This document shows, one piece after another, positions 28,470 through 39,426 of a stretch of DNA of 64,000 nucleotides. Below the pieces are notes generated by a model, which saw nothing but the letters and a program-made list of their open reading frames with translations, searched no databases and was not told the DNA's origin. The translations under genes were made by a program, and so were the position numbers. The number at the start of each line of letters is the position of its first letter. The stretch's first letter is position 1. Location of the stretch: assembly GCA_016710115.1 (NCBI GenBank), contig JADJLN010000017.1, positions 94,501 to 158,500 on the forward strand, read 5' to 3'. The DNA comes from Saprospiraceae bacterium. GTDB lineage: Bacteria > Bacteroidota > Bacteroidia > Chitinophagales > Saprospiraceae.

Positions 28470-31388
28470 GTGGCAGCACCTGGATTTCAACTGATCATCA
28501 ACCTGGTTCCGCAATCCCTTCCGGGATTGATCGCGCAGATCTGGGCCGCTCCCGCTACGGAGGACGGTGCGATCTCTGTCGTTACGCAAAAACTGACCAC
28601 AGGCAACGCTCCCGACTTTGGCATCCAGCGCGGCGATACCATCGATACCCTCCTTCGAACCGCGGAGGATCTGGAAACGACCAGCCTCATCCGCAACATC
28701 CTGCGCAATCCGAAAAAACTGCCCACGCCGGAAGCATTTGCGAAAGATGAAAAGAACATGGCACTCCTGCGCAAACGGGCTGACCGGTTGATCGACCAAT
28801 GGATCACCCTGGCTGTCTCCACGGAGCTCCCTGTGGCACTGGGACTGGATCGTCTCGCCCTGGTCTCCAGCCACCAGCTCCACGTTGTCCAGGCTGCCAT
28901 TCAGCCAGCCCTGACCTTCAGCCGGACCTCTGACGGGATGAGGTATCGCCTCCGCCTGCAACATCAGGGAAAAAGTCAATCCCTGCTTGGACAGACCCTG
29001 CAAGTTTTAGGCAATCAGCCTGCCTGGTTGGTGCTCAATCGCTTTCTGATCCGCCTGGATCAGATCCATGGGAATATGCTCAAGCCCTTTACCCAAAAGG
29101 AAGAGGTCCATATCCCGGAGAAGCTGTTGAAGACCTACGTCCAGAAATTCCTCATGAAGGCCAGTCTGATGGCAGACGTAGAAACCGAGGGATTCGAGAT
29201 CCGGATCCACAACACCATCCACCATGTATCTCTTCGCACCATCCATCATGTCTTCCAGAATGAGACCCACCTCGGCCTTGAATTCGACTATGGCGGACTG
29301 ACCCTGGCCGATCATTCGGATATCCGTTTTCGTCAGGGATTTTCAGATCCGGAGAAAGGGCCTCTGGTGATTGACCGGTATGAACGGAATTCTGAAGCAG
29401 AGCTTCACTGGCAAATCGTTCTCCGGGAAGCCGGGTTGACCCGGGAGGTCAGCGGTACCGGGGTACTGTCGGGCCGAACTGCAGTGGACGAAGTGATCGA
29501 CTGGCTGATCGACCATTCTGTTGATCTGAAGCAAGCCGGAATCACCATTCAGCTTCCGGTGACAGAATGGGGTACAGTCCTGTTGGAATCACCCATCCTG
29601 GAGATGCGCACGGATGATCATCAGACAGACTGGTTTGACATTCATGCTACCGTCCGTATCGGGGATCGGTCACTGCCATTCGTTCTCCTGGCCAGAACCA
29701 TTCTCGACCAGCAACACTTTCATGCCCTGGATGATGGGCATTGTTTCCTGGTACCCACATCCTGGTTGACCGATTATCGCGATCACTTTTTACTCGGTGA
29801 AGTCAATGGCGATCATTTGCGGATGACCCGGGCACAAGGCCTTGCGCTGAAAAAAGAAGTTTCCACATCTTCGGACAGTCCAACGGGGCTCATGGATATT
29901 CCCCCATTGCCCGCTCCGGCTGATTTGCAGGCGACACTCCGACCCTATCAGCTGTTCGGTTTTCAATGGCTGGCAGCAGTCCAGACCGCCGGTCTTGGCG
30001 CCTGCCTTGCTGACGATATGGGGCTGGGAAAAACACTTCAGACGATCGCGCTGCTGCTTCACATGCGCGGTCATCAGGAAGGTGACGAACCGTCCATCCA
30101 GAAACTCCAGCTGGACCTGTTTGCCGTGCCCGAACGACCTCCACTTCGAGCCCTGATCATTCTGCCCGCCACACTGGTTTTCAACTGGAAGGAGGAGATC
30201 CAGCGCTTTGCCCCGCAATTGCGTGTTTATGTCCATTCGGGAAAGGATCGGTATCAGGATCCCGGCGCGATTCTGCCCTGGGATGTGGTGCTTACGACAT
30301 ACAATCTGGTGGTTCGGGATCTTTCCATTCTGAGTAGATGCCCCTTTTCGTGCCTGGTGCTGGATGAAAGTCAACAGATCAAGAACCATCGTTCACAAAC
30401 GTTCAAGGCTGTGGAGAGCCTGAAGGCCGATTTCCGACTTGCCCTGACGGGTACTCCCGTCGAGAACAGCCTCAGCGATCTGTGGGCACAAATGCAATTC
30501 ATTAATCCCGGTTTGCTCGGTCCGTATCCCGACTTTCGGGAAAATTACCAACGGCCGATCGAAAAGGATAAGGATCCGGAACGGGAAGAAGCGTTGCGCC
30601 AACTCGTTCGCCCCTTTCTGCTGCGTCGCAAAAAACAGGAGGTGGCGACTGATCTGCCTCCGCTCACGGAACAGGTGATCTACTGCGATATGGATGACGA
30701 ACAGGCGCGGATCTATGAGGAGGAAAAATCGGCCGTCAGAAATGTCCTGCTGGAACAGCTCCGCACCGGACAATCACATCGCGCACCGCATGTGCTGAAT
30801 GCCCTGATGCGATTGCGCCAGATAGCCATCAAGCCTTCGATCTACCCGGAATACGCTGCCATCCCCTCCGGAAAGGAAGAGGTCATCCGCGCTGAACTGG
30901 AAAACCTGGCCAAATCAGGTCAGCAGGCCCTGATCTATTCGGCATTTCGCAAACATCTCCAAGGATATGCTGACTGGCTGACTTCGGAAGGGCTGACCTA
31001 TACAGAGATTCACGGGGGCATCGCTACGGATCGACGGGGAGCAGCCGTGAAATCGTTTCAGGAAGGACAGGCCCAATTCCTCCTCGCCACCCTCAAGGCA
31101 GGCGGAGCGGGGCTGAATCTTACTGCTGCCGAATATATTCTGCTGGCAGATCCCTGGTGGAATCCGGCAGTGGAAGCGCAGGCAGTCGGGCGGGGCCACC
31201 GGATCGGCCAGGACAAACCCGTCTTTGCGTTGAAGTTCATCACACGAAATACCATCGAAGAGAAGATCCTCAAACTGCAGGAACGCAAGGAAGCACTCAA
31301 AGACGCTATCGTCGAACAGGAGGAGGAGTATCTCGGACTGCTGGACCAGGAGGAGGTACTTTTTCTTGTTGACGATGATCAGTCGTGA
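28470..31388 (+). CDS. SNF2-family DEAD/DEAH helicase
   Basis: A 972-residue SNF2-type DNA translocase. The N-terminal ~490 residues are unassigned, including an IHNTIHHVSLRTIHHVF segment. The ATPase core then shows all motifs: Walker A LADDMGLGKTLQTIAL (about residue 520), Walker B-like VLDESQQIKN (DESQ, about 631), LTGTPVENSLSDLW (motif III), and the C-terminal lobe with ATLKAGGAGLNLTAAEYI and AVGRGHRIGQDKPVF (motif VI, about 907). These enzymes move on double-stranded DNA to remodel protein-DNA complexes; bacterial members such as RapA recycle RNA polymerase, but this one lacks clear RapA-specific features. Start taken at GTG 28470; TATATTCG at 28432-28447 may be its promoter. Intact despite its length. 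Confidence 0.9.
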   Translation: MAAPGFQLIINLVPQSLPGLIAQIWAAPATEDGAISVVTQKLTTGNAPDFGIQRGDTIDTLLRTAEDLETTSLIRNILRNPKKLPTPEAFAKDEKNMALLRKRADRLIDQWITLAVSTELPVALGLDRLALVSSHQLHVVQAAIQPALTFSRTSDGMRYRLRLQHQGKSQSLLGQTLQVLGNQPAWLVLNRFLIRLDQIHGNMLKPFTQKEEVHIPEKLLKTYVQKFLMKASLMADVETEGFEIRIHNTIHHVSLRTIHHVFQNETHLGLEFDYGGLTLADHSDIRFRQGFSDPEKGPLVIDRYERNSEAELHWQIVLREAGLTREVSGTGVLSGRTAVDEVIDWLIDHSVDLKQAGITIQLPVTEWGTVLLESPILEMRTDDHQTDWFDIHATVRIGDRSLPFVLLARTILDQQHFHALDDGHCFLVPTSWLTDYRDHFLLGEVNGDHLRMTRAQGLALKKEVSTSSDSPTGLMDIPPLPAPADLQATLRPYQLFGFQWLAAVQTAGLGACLADDMGLGKTLQTIALLLHMRGHQEGDEPSIQKLQLDLFAVPERPPLRALIILPATLVFNWKEEIQRFAPQLRVYVHSGKDRYQDPGAILPWDVVLTTYNLVVRDLSILSRCPFSCLVLDESQQIKNHRSQTFKAVESLKADFRLALTGTPVENSLSDLWAQMQFINPGLLGPYPDFRENYQRPIEKDKDPEREEALRQLVRPFLLRRKKQEVATDLPPLTEQVIYCDMDDEQARIYEEEKSAVRNVLLEQLRTGQSHRAPHVLNALMRLRQIAIKPSIYPEYAAIPSGKEEVIRAELENLAKSGQQALIYSAFRKHLQGYADWLTSEGLTYTEIHGGIATDRRGAAVKSFQEGQAQFLLATLKAGGAGLNLTAAEYILLADPWWNPAVEAQAVGRGHRIGQDKPVFALKFITRNTIEEKILKLQERKEALKDAIVEQEEEYLGLLDQEEVLFLVDDDQS

Positions 31389-31454
31389 TGAAGGACCTGA
31401 ATTGATGTGTCCTTTTTCCTGATCCTCCACAGCGTGAAGCCGCGGAAAGCTCAC

Positions 31455-31484
31455 TTGGCGGCTGAAATTCTTGTCCTACCTTTA
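31455..31484 (+). promoter_or_regulatory. Bacteroidota-type promoter of the GH3 gene
   Basis: TTG (31455-31457) and TACCTTTA (31477-31484) are separated by 19 bases, the usual spacing of -33 and -7 boxes. The motif overlaps the longer in-frame start at 31471 and so supports ATG 31489. Confidence 0.55.
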
Positions 31485-31488
31485 CCGG

Positions 31489-32992
31489 ATGGGATTTCGT
31501 TCATACCTCATCCGCCCGTTTGCCCGAATGGTATCACGGGATATTGCCCGATGGTCGGCCACGGCCGTTGACTGTCAGCACCGGATCTTTCAAACGCTTA
31601 TCCGGAAAGGGAGTCAGACTGCATTCGGTCGGGACCACGGGTTTCAGGACATCCGATCTCATGCTGATTTTATAGCAGCTGTTCCTGTTCGCGATTATGA
31701 GGGTATTCGGGACTATGTCGACCGGATCAAAGCGGGGGAGTCCGATGTATTATGGCCGGGAAAGCCGAAATATTTTGCCAAAACATCGGGGACGACATCC
31801 GGGGTCAAGTACATTCCGCTGACCCGGGACAGTATGCCCAACCATTTTAATACAGCCCGAAATGCACTGTTTCATTATGCTGCACAGACGGGCAATTATT
31901 CCTTTTTTGACGGCAAACTGATCTTCCTTTCCGGCAGTCCGGAAATGGATGAGGTCGGTGGTATTCCCACTGGTCGGCTGTCGGGGATCGTGAATCACGA
32001 AATTCCAGCCTGGCTCAGGACCAATCAACGGCCGACATACACCACCAACTGTATCGAAGACTGGGAGACCAAACTCGACCGGATCGTCGATGAAACCATC
32101 GATCAGAATATGACCCTGATCAGCGGCATCCCTCCCTGGGTTCAGATGTATTATGAACGTCTGTTGCAACGAAGTGGCAAGGCGACCATCCGCGAATTAT
32201 TTCCGCATTATTCCGTCTTTGTGTATGGTGGTGTGAATTTCTCCCCGTATCGTGCAAAACTGGAAGAGCTGACCGGTGGACGGATGGACAGTGTGGAAAC
32301 CTACCCTGCTTCAGAAGGATTTATTGCTTTCCAGGATGTACCGGGAGATTCCGGACTCCTGCTCAATGTCCATTCAGGTATCTTTTTTGAATTTGTTCCT
32401 CTGTCAGAAATCCATCAAGATCATCCGACTCGTCTGACGCTGGAGCACGTCCAGAAGGGAGTAGATTATGTCCTGATCATCAATTCGAATGCCGGGTTGT
32501 GGGGATATAATATCGGTGACACCGTCGAGTTTGTTTCGCTTGATCCGTATCGAATTCGAGTCAGTGGACGAGTCAAGCACTTTATCTCTGCGTTTGGCGA
32601 ACATGTGATCGGCAAAGAAGTAGAAGCCGCGATGCAGGAGGTCACGGCGCAATTCGGCTTGCAAACGGTTGAGTTTACTGTCGCACCCCAGGTCCATCCA
32701 CCTCAGGGTGGCCTGCCCTATCACGAATGGCTGATCGAATTCGCAGAACAACCGGGTGACCTGTCTGCTGTATCGAATGCCCTTGACAAGGCCATGATCC
32801 GGCAGAATATATACTATGAAGATTTGATCGGTGGACAAATCCTTCGCCCCCCTTGTCATAACGCCATTGAAACAGGATGCCTTTCGGGATTACATGAGGT
32901 CGCAAGGAAAACTGGGAGGACAGAATAAGGTGCCCCGACTGAGCAATGATCGGAAAATTGCGGATGAACTTCTTCAGTATAGACGAAAATAA
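31489..32992 (+). CDS. GH3-family acyl-adenylating enzyme (one frameshift)
   Basis: About 500 residues, related to plant GH3 auxin-responsive proteins, which adenylate a carboxylic acid and join it to an amino acid. Visible motifs: TAFGRDHGF, the phosphate-binding YFAKTSGTTSGVKYIPLT, IFLSGSP, YPASEGFIAFQDV, GLWGYNIGDTVEF and SGRVKHFISAFGEHVIG. The substrate in bacteria is unknown. A six-C run near 32850 shifts the frame: five C would restore VITPLKQDAFRDYMRSQGKL and the family-like tail ending ELLQYRRK at stop 32990-32992, whereas the frame as read ends at 32928. Start ATG 31489 (MGFRSYLIRPF) is preferred over TTG 31471 because the -7 box overlaps the latter. Single gene, followed by a terminator hairpin at 33193. 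Confidence 0.85.
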
Positions 32993-33052
32993 ACTTCAGG
33001 ATTGAACGGGTGCATCTACCATTGTTTATATCCAAGGTTTTTAAAGAAGAGT

Positions 33053-33157
33053 TATTTCGGTATTTCGGTATTTCGGTATTTCGGTATTTCGGTATTTCGG
33101 TATTTCGGTATTTCGGTATTTCGGTATTTCGGTATTTCGGTATTTCGGTATTTCGTA
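33053..33157. repeat. 13-copy octamer tandem repeat TATTTCGG
   Basis: Near-perfect octamer repeats; read as protein they give the period-8 string GISVFRYF, which is not a gene. It lies just upstream of the terminator hairpin, in the 3' untranslated region of the GH3 gene. Confidence 0.9.
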
Positions 33158-33192
33158 AAGCAATTATGGATTGGATTCAACCAATATAAAAA

Positions 33193-33226
33193 GGCCCTCT
33201 CCGAATATTCAGGGAGGGCCATTTTA
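33193..33226. terminator. Bidirectional terminator between converging genes
   Basis: GGCCCTCTCC and GGGAGGGCC arms around GAATATTCA, with an A-run on the left and ATTTTAT on the right. It separates the plus-strand GH3 gene from the minus-strand DUF1648 gene and can serve both. Confidence 0.8.
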
Positions 33227-33245
33227 TGATAATAACAATGTTCTC

Positions 33246-33707
33246 CTATCTCAATCTTCTTGCCCGGATCATATACCAGATCATCAACCCGAACAATCCT
33301 CCCATAAACATCCAGATATACACCATGTGAGGTGCCGGATTGCCGAGGGCGAGATGAACGGACACAAATGAAATATAGACCATCATCCCCATGACGATCC
33401 CGGCCATGGCGCGAATAAACAGGATCATTAAATGAACCTGCTTTGCCCGGTTTTCTTCTGTGATCCTGACCGGATAATTGATATACTTCTGATTGAAGAA
33501 AGGTAAGGACAACATGAATCCCACAGTAAAGAATGCAATGGCCGGGAGAGCCCAGATCATGGCCCGTTTTCCATATCCGTCAGCTTCACCAGCGGCATTG
33601 AAATGAACAGGTATCGTATCGGGCAGCTGCTGAAAGACACTGAGCAACCACCCGCACCAAACTAGAAATGCGATGCCGAATCCAATATAGATCCATTTTG
33701 ATTCCAT
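33246..33707 (-). CDS. DUF1648 membrane protein
   Basis: A 153-residue membrane protein with four to five hydrophobic segments. The DUF1648 signature is clear near the N-terminus: QLPDTIPVHFNAAGEADGYG followed by KRAMIWALPAI. Similar domains occur in SdpI-type immunity proteins and in many unlinked membrane proteins, so a role in bacteriocin immunity is possible but not supported by neighbours. TATCTTGA at 33713-33720 (minus strand) is a plausible promoter ahead of ATG 33707. Intact, single gene. Confidence 0.88.
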   Translation of the reverse strand: MESKWIYIGFGIAFLVWCGWLLSVFQQLPDTIPVHFNAAGEADGYGKRAMIWALPAIAFFTVGFMLSLPFFNQKYINYPVRITEENRAKQVHLMILFIRAMAGIVMGMMVYISFVSVHLALGNPAPHMVYIWMFMGGLFGLMIWYMIRARRLR

Positions 33708-33766
33708 ATGCTCAAGATACGTGTTTGATTGAAATCAGCCACGGAAACCCCGGGGCAGGAAATGGA

Positions 33767-34720
33767 TCAAAAACCCACAGATAAACGAGAGTGCCAATTC
33801 CTTCCAGAAGATCCGGTCAAGTTAACTTGATAGATTCCTGTTGCCAGATCACCTAATGTCAGTTCTGTCTTCTGGTTGATGATTATTTGGTGATAAACCA
33901 CCCGACCGGTGACATCAACAATGTCCAATCGAGCAGGCCCGTTGAACGCGTCTATAACCAGAGTCAAATACCCGGAAGTTGGATTGGGATAGAGGGTGAC
34001 GGTTTCAGGTAAAAATGGAGGCGAAATAGAAACCAATACGGGATCATCCGGCGTACAAGGCAATGAACACGCTGGTTCACCGGTGGCTTGGCTGTAAAAA
34101 CAGCTCCCCGCATAAAAATTGAAGCAGATCGTTTCCAGCAATCCTTTCGTACAACCCTGTCCTTCCCGCCACAGGACATTGATGGGATATCCACAACCGA
34201 AAGAAGAAAGCTGGATCTCTTTTCTCCCCTGCGCATTTACTGTTACATTTTCAACAACGAACTTTCGATCCGGTGTGACATATTCGATGGTATCTCCTTT
34301 TTCCAGGGAAAAATCATACAGGAGGACTTCCTGATCCAGGGGATAGGCATAGATGGTCGATGGTGCACCGGTGAAGGGTGGAAAAGAAATTCTACGAAAA
34401 AAAAGTGAATCTCCTTGCTGCCGCAATCCACCGATAATGGCATATTGCGCGGGAAAGTAGGGTTTGTACTGGTAAGAAGTAGACGGATCGGAATGGCAGG
34501 TGCCCCGTGCCGCTACAGCGACATAGACGATGCTATCCACAACGATCGTTTCCCCTCCTACCCTGTATACCCAACGATCGAATGCATCATCTGGACCAAG
34601 AATCGGTGTCACCCTTGTGACATGCCATTCTGCTTCATCGGTGGGAAAGGGATAACCAGTCTGGCCGAAAAGAAGGCCGGAACAGGAAAGGATAATCAAT
34701 AGAGAAGCCAACCTGTACAT
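33767..34720 (-). CDS. T9SS type A sorting-domain protein
   Basis: A 317-residue secreted protein: signal peptide MYRLASLLIILSCSGLLFGQ, a central region of unknown fold with scattered cysteines (ARGTCHSDP, FGCGYP, GQGCTKG, ETICFNF, SCFYSQ, ACSLPCTP), and a C-terminal type A sorting domain (LYPNPTSGYLTLVIDAFNG, ARLDIVDVTGRVVY, GDLATGIYQVNL). The tail sends the protein through the type IX secretion system to the surface or medium. Eight or so cysteines suggest disulfides outside the cell. Cargo function unknown. Intact. Confidence 0.9.
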   Translation of the reverse strand: MYRLASLLIILSCSGLLFGQTGYPFPTDEAEWHVTRVTPILGPDDAFDRWVYRVGGETIVVDSIVYVAVAARGTCHSDPSTSYQYKPYFPAQYAIIGGLRQQGDSLFFRRISFPPFTGAPSTIYAYPLDQEVLLYDFSLEKGDTIEYVTPDRKFVVENVTVNAQGRKEIQLSSFGCGYPINVLWREGQGCTKGLLETICFNFYAGSCFYSQATGEPACSLPCTPDDPVLVSISPPFLPETVTLYPNPTSGYLTLVIDAFNGPARLDIVDVTGRVVYHQIIINQKTELTLGDLATGIYQVNLTGSSGRNWHSRLSVGF

Positions 34721-34803
34721 AAGTGTATTAATTCATGCGGAAGATACACAGGTGGCTGGCAGTTTGTTCCTTCAAACGCACATATTGGCCACGGTATAAG
34801 ATC

Positions 34804-36980
34804 CTATTCCCGGATGACCCTCATTTCCACCTGCCGCTGTGCCAGGTCGGCCCTCATGATCTGTACATTGATCGTGTCGCCCATTTTGAAAATGGTTCCG
34901 GAATGTTGGCCTCGCGCTTTCAGCCGGCTGTCAGCGACAATAAATGGTTCAGGGAACAAACTGAAGGGTGCCATGCCTTCCACAAGTGAACCACGGAGCT
35001 GGACAAAGATCCCTTGTCCATCATCCCACTGATCTGGCCTTCGAAGATTTCTCCCACATGCTTTTCAATAAATTCGACCTGCTTGTATTTGATCGATTCC
35101 CGTTCGGCATCCATAGCCCGTCGTTCCTGTTGGGAAATATGCCGGCACTTGACTTCCAGAAGGGCCTTGTCATCCCGCCAGTCGCGCTCCAGATTTTTTT
35201 CGAGAATGCGGTGCACCAGTACATCACTATATCTCCTGATGGGGGAGGTAAAATGTGTATAATCGGCAAAGCCAAGTCCGTAATGGCCGATATTATTTGT
35301 CGTATACGCTGCCTTGGCCATGGTTCGGATAGCCAGTGGCTCGAGCATGCGAAGCAGTTCATTTTCCTTGGCTGCTTCGGCCAGTTTGTTAAACGATTTG
35401 GCTACCTGTTCCGGTGTTTTGACTTCCATTTTGAAGCCGACTTCCTTTGCAAAAAGCACAAAGTCATTCAATTTATCCGGATCGGGTAAATCATGGACGC
35501 GATACACAAACGGAATTTCCTGGCCCTGACTTTTTTTCTGGATAAACGCCGCCACTTCCTTATTGGCGAGGAGCATAAAATCCTCGATGAGCAAATGGGC
35601 TTCCTTCCGTTCCTTGGTATAGACTTCGATCGGCACTCCATCTTCATTCAGGCGGAATTTTACCTCCTCTGATTCAAATGAAATGCTGCCGTCTTTAAAT
35701 CGCTGTTTGCGCAACCCGGTTGCGATGGCATTGACGTGGAGCAATGCATCCGCGTGATCGCCCTGTCTGGTTTCCAATACCTCCTGAGCCGCTTCATAGC
35801 TGAACCGGCGGTGGGAGTGAATGATGGTTTTCCCGAACCACCGATCAACCAGCTTGTCCTTTGCATCGAACGTAAACACGGCAGAAAAAGTGAGACTGTC
35901 TTCATCCGGCCGAAGAGAACAGAGTTCGTTGGACAAGCGCTCCGGCAGCATGGGCAAGACCCGGTCGACGAGATAAACGGAAGTGCTCCGCTCATATGCC
36001 TCCCTGTCGAGTGCAGAGTCGGGCTTGAGGTAATAGGTCACATCCGCGATATGCACACCGATCTCACAACCTCCATCTTCAAGAGTACGATAGGATAAGG
36101 CATCATCAAAATCTTTGGCGTCTTCCGGGTCGATCGTAAACGTGAGGATCTCCCTGAAATCACGTCGCTTGCGTACCTCTTCCTCCGGTATGGAGGTGGG
36201 AAACGCATTGGCCACCTGCAGGGCTTCCTGGCTGAAATACAGCTGAAATCCATTATGGACCAGAATGGCCTGCATTTCCACGTCATTGATCGACTGATCA
36301 TTCAGTCGTCCCGTCACAATCCCCCTGGGTGATCGCAGTTGTTTATCCGGACCTGGCCATTCTGTTACCTGGACGACCACCTTTTCACCATCCTGAGCAC
36401 CTGCCAGATCGGTGAGGCTGATCAGGATATCAAATGGCATATTCAGTTTGTCCGGTACCAGGATGGCGTGTTTTCTGGACAGGCGGAGTGTGCCGATGAA
36501 TTGCTCATTCAGACGCTTGACAATCCGAACAATCTCTCCTTCCGGACGCCCATCCCGTCGACCCTGCCGCAGGCGAACTTCAACCGTATCGCCTTGCAAT
36601 GCCGTATTCACGGAACGGGGAGGTATGAAAATATCTCGTTCCAGATCGGGCACCGAAATAAACGCGGCACCTGACCGGGTGAGGTCTACGGTACCAGTTA
36701 GCAGTCCTTTCCCTGGTGTCGGCCTGTCGGTCTGCTGTTTCGGTGAAAATTCTCCGTTCAGTCGGAATTTATCTTCGAATGCAGGTGCCAGAACTTCCCT
36801 GTCTACCAGAATCTGGAGAGCATGTTGGACAGCATCCCGATTACTGTTCAGGTTCAATTTGCGAATGATCTGTTTCGCATTGTAGGCCTTCCGGGGATGT
36901 TGCTTGAAAAATCGCGAGATCGCTTGTTGAATAACCTGTTGAGCAGGCACTTGTCCTTTGGACTTCTTCTTGTTAACCAT
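34804..36980 (-). CDS. rnr: Ribonuclease R (one frameshift)
   Basis: A 3'-to-5' exoribonuclease of the RNB family, about 725 residues. In order: an N-terminal helix-turn-helix-like region (QQAISRFFKQHPRKAYNAKQ), cold-shock domains, and the RNB domain with the catalytic aspartates in ITFTIDPEDAKDFDDALSYR, GVHIADVTYYL, RVLPMLPERLSNELCSL, and the end of the core NIGHYGLGFADYTHFTSPIR, RRYSDVLVHR. The S1 domain follows. A missing base near 35010 (GMMDKG then IFVQLRGSLVEGMAPFS) breaks the S1 domain; the other frame finishes it, ending RQVEMRVIRE at TAG 34804-34806. Such a gene is normally important, so sequence error is the likeliest cause. TACCTTGC just upstream of ATG 36980 (about 37002-37009) may be the promoter. 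Confidence 0.9.
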
Positions 36981-37097
36981 ATCTATGCAGGTTGAACAGA
37001 TAGCAAGGTAAGAAGGTTCCAGCCAGGTATAAGAATCGATTGGCTCGATGGAATCTGAGACTGATTTCCTTACCTTGTGACATTCCAGTTCACCTTC

Positions 37098-38777
37098 ATG
37101 GACAGATTGTCAAAACTCGTTTTATCGGCCTGGTTAGTCCTAAGTCTGGCCCAGGCAATTCTTACCGAGCTCTTCCATGACGAAGCGTACTATTGGGTGT
37201 TTTCTCATTTCCTCGATTGGGGGTTCAAGGATCATCCACCAGTTACGGCAATCCTGGTAGCTGCAGGGACTCACTTGTTTCCCGGCGAATTGGGTGTCCG
37301 TCTGTTCATGGTTGTTCTCAGTACGGCTACGCTTTATCTGACCTGGCGCATTGTCAAGCCCGAGGATCCGCGGTTATTCTGGGCCCTGTTTCTGGCCATG
37401 CCGATCATGGTGGTTTTTGGATTCCTGGCAGTACCGGACATTCCCTTGCTATTTGGCACCGTCACCTTTTTTCTGGTCTGGCGACGCTACCTCGAACACG
37501 ACGGTTGGACAACCGCTTTTGCCCTGGTAGCCACACTTGTCTTTCTTGCATATACGAAATACCATGGCGGACTGGTCTTCCTCCTGGCCTGCCTTCCGCA
37601 TCTGCGGCTTCTTCGCCGATCGAGTTTCTGGCTCATCTGTCTGACCACATTGATCCTGATCCTCCCCCATCTGTACTGGCAATATGAGCACGACTGGTTG
37701 TCCTTCCGTTACCACCTGGTCGATCGGGCCGGTGACAAGTGGAAATTTCGATTTGTATATGAATATCTCGGCAGTCAACTGGCTATCTGGGGTCCATTTA
37801 CCGGCATCCTGCTCTGGATCGGTGTGTTCCGAAAACAGATGGCCGATGACTTCGAAAAAAGTCTTCGTTGGGTCGGGCTGGGCTTTTGATCTTTTCTTTT
37901 ACCAGAGCTGGTCACAACCGACGGAAGCGAATTGGACAGGCCCTGTTTTTTACCCTTGTTGTTTCTCGGCTACCACGATCTTGCCCGGCGACCAAAGACA
38001 AGAACCTGGGCTATCCGTTTGTCAATCGCAACACTGGGGCTTATCCTGATTGCCCGTATATTTCTTGTTTGGGATTTTCTCGGCATGAAAAAGGCACAGG
38101 AGTTCCATCATTGGCAGGATTGGAGTGAACTGGTTTCCAATGTAGCCGGTGAGATTCCAGTCGTATTTACAAATCGCTATCAACGACCCAGTAAATACCT
38201 TTTTTATTCCGGTAAACCGGGATATTGTCAAACGACAGAAACGGATACCGGAACCCAATTTGATTTGTTGTATGAGCTGGAAGAAAACGTGCAGGGAAAA
38301 TCGGTTTGTCTGGTCACGGAAAATCCGTTTCCGGGATCGTGGCAGGATTCCATTGTCGAATCAACGCCAGTCGGGCGGCCGCTTGGATTCCGGTGGGTCG
38401 ATGATTTTCGATCCTATAACAGGGTCTGGTGTCAACTGGACACCACACTTCGTGAATTTCCGCCTGACCAGTTGATCGACCTCCCGATCACCATGACCAA
38501 TCCTACGGATCAGGTCATTTCATGGGATACCACCGGGTCACGGCGAGTCACGTTTGAATATCTGTTTATTCACGATAACGTCATTCGAAAAGAGGGCATG
38601 GCACTGACATCCTGGCCGGTCACTTCCCTGCAACCGGGTGAAACCGTTCATACGCGCATCCAGGTTCACACACCAAACGAACCCGTAGAATACCGCTTTC
38701 GAATGGCCTGGCGTGTGCATGAATTATATCGCGGAAAAAACAGCGGGTTTTATATGGTGGATATTTCCAGTTTGTAG
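37098..38777 (+). CDS. GT39-like membrane glycosyltransferase (two compensating frameshifts)
   Basis: About 560 residues resembling ArnT/PMT-type (GT39) transferases, which move a sugar from a polyprenyl-phosphate donor to lipid A or another acceptor on the outer face of the inner membrane. The first loop shows TELFHDEAYYWVFS and LDWGFKDHPPVTA, with the conserved D-E pair. Multiple membrane spans follow, then a soluble C-terminal domain of about 230 residues (RPSKYLFYSGKPGYC, QVISWDTTGSRRVTFEYLFI). A base is missing near 37885 (after WVGLGF), and one is gained near 37950 in a T-run, restoring the frame. Start ATG 37098; a GTG at 37077 is possible. Substrate not predictable. Confidence 0.75.
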
Positions 38778-38799
38778 GATGAAATTTCTGGTTTCTCTC

Positions 38800-39420
38800 C
38801 GAGTACTCGGGGTGGTTTCTGATTCCTTGTTCCTTGTTCCTGGTTCCTGGTTCCTGGTTCCTGGTTCCTGGTTCCTGATTTCCAACTTCCGACTTCAATT
38901 ACATCGTCTCAAAGTCTATTTTTACTTCCGATTTCCCATTTCCGATTTCCGATTTCCGATTTCCGATTTCCGATTTCCGATTTCCGATTTCCGATTTGCA
39001 TGATGGAATCCAGGGGCAGGTGATTGGCATTTGGGATAACCTCACCCCCCGCCCTCTCCCGAGGGGAGAGGGAGCTAGATTTCGTTTTTTCTCAGCTCAG
39101 TCCATTCTGAATTTCCACCCTTTGTCTTCCCTGCCTCACAGGCAGGCAGGCTACTTCCAACTTCAATTACATCGTCTCAAAGTCTATTCCGATTTCCCAT
39201 TTCCCATTTCCGATTTCCATTTCCTTTTCTCAGCTCAGTCCTTCTGATTTCCCTTTGCCCCGGCGGCGCTCAACTTCAATCTGTCTCAAAGTCTATTCCG
39301 ATTTCCCATTTCCCATTTCCGATTTCCGATTTCCGATTTCCGATTTCCCTGCCTCCAAGGCAGGCAGGCGACTTCCGACTTCCAACTTCCGCCTTCCGCC
39401 TTCCGATTTGCAATTTCCAC
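38800..39420. repeat. Low-complexity repeats
   Basis: Contains TTCCTGGTTCC tandem copies (38823-38880), TTCCGATTT arrays (38930-39000, 39310-39350), three copies of ACTTCAAT..GTCTCAAAGTCTATT (about 38892, 39162, 39270), the palindromic GCCCTCTCCCGAGGGGAGAG (39050-39070), and two CCTGCC..GGCAGGCAGG palindromes (39130, 39357). No gene. Confidence 0.8.
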
Positions 39421-39426
39421 GTTTAC

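Noticed and set aside
33002..33229. Open frame with repeated GISVFRYF
   Set aside because: It is the translation of the octamer tandem repeat and ends inside a terminator.
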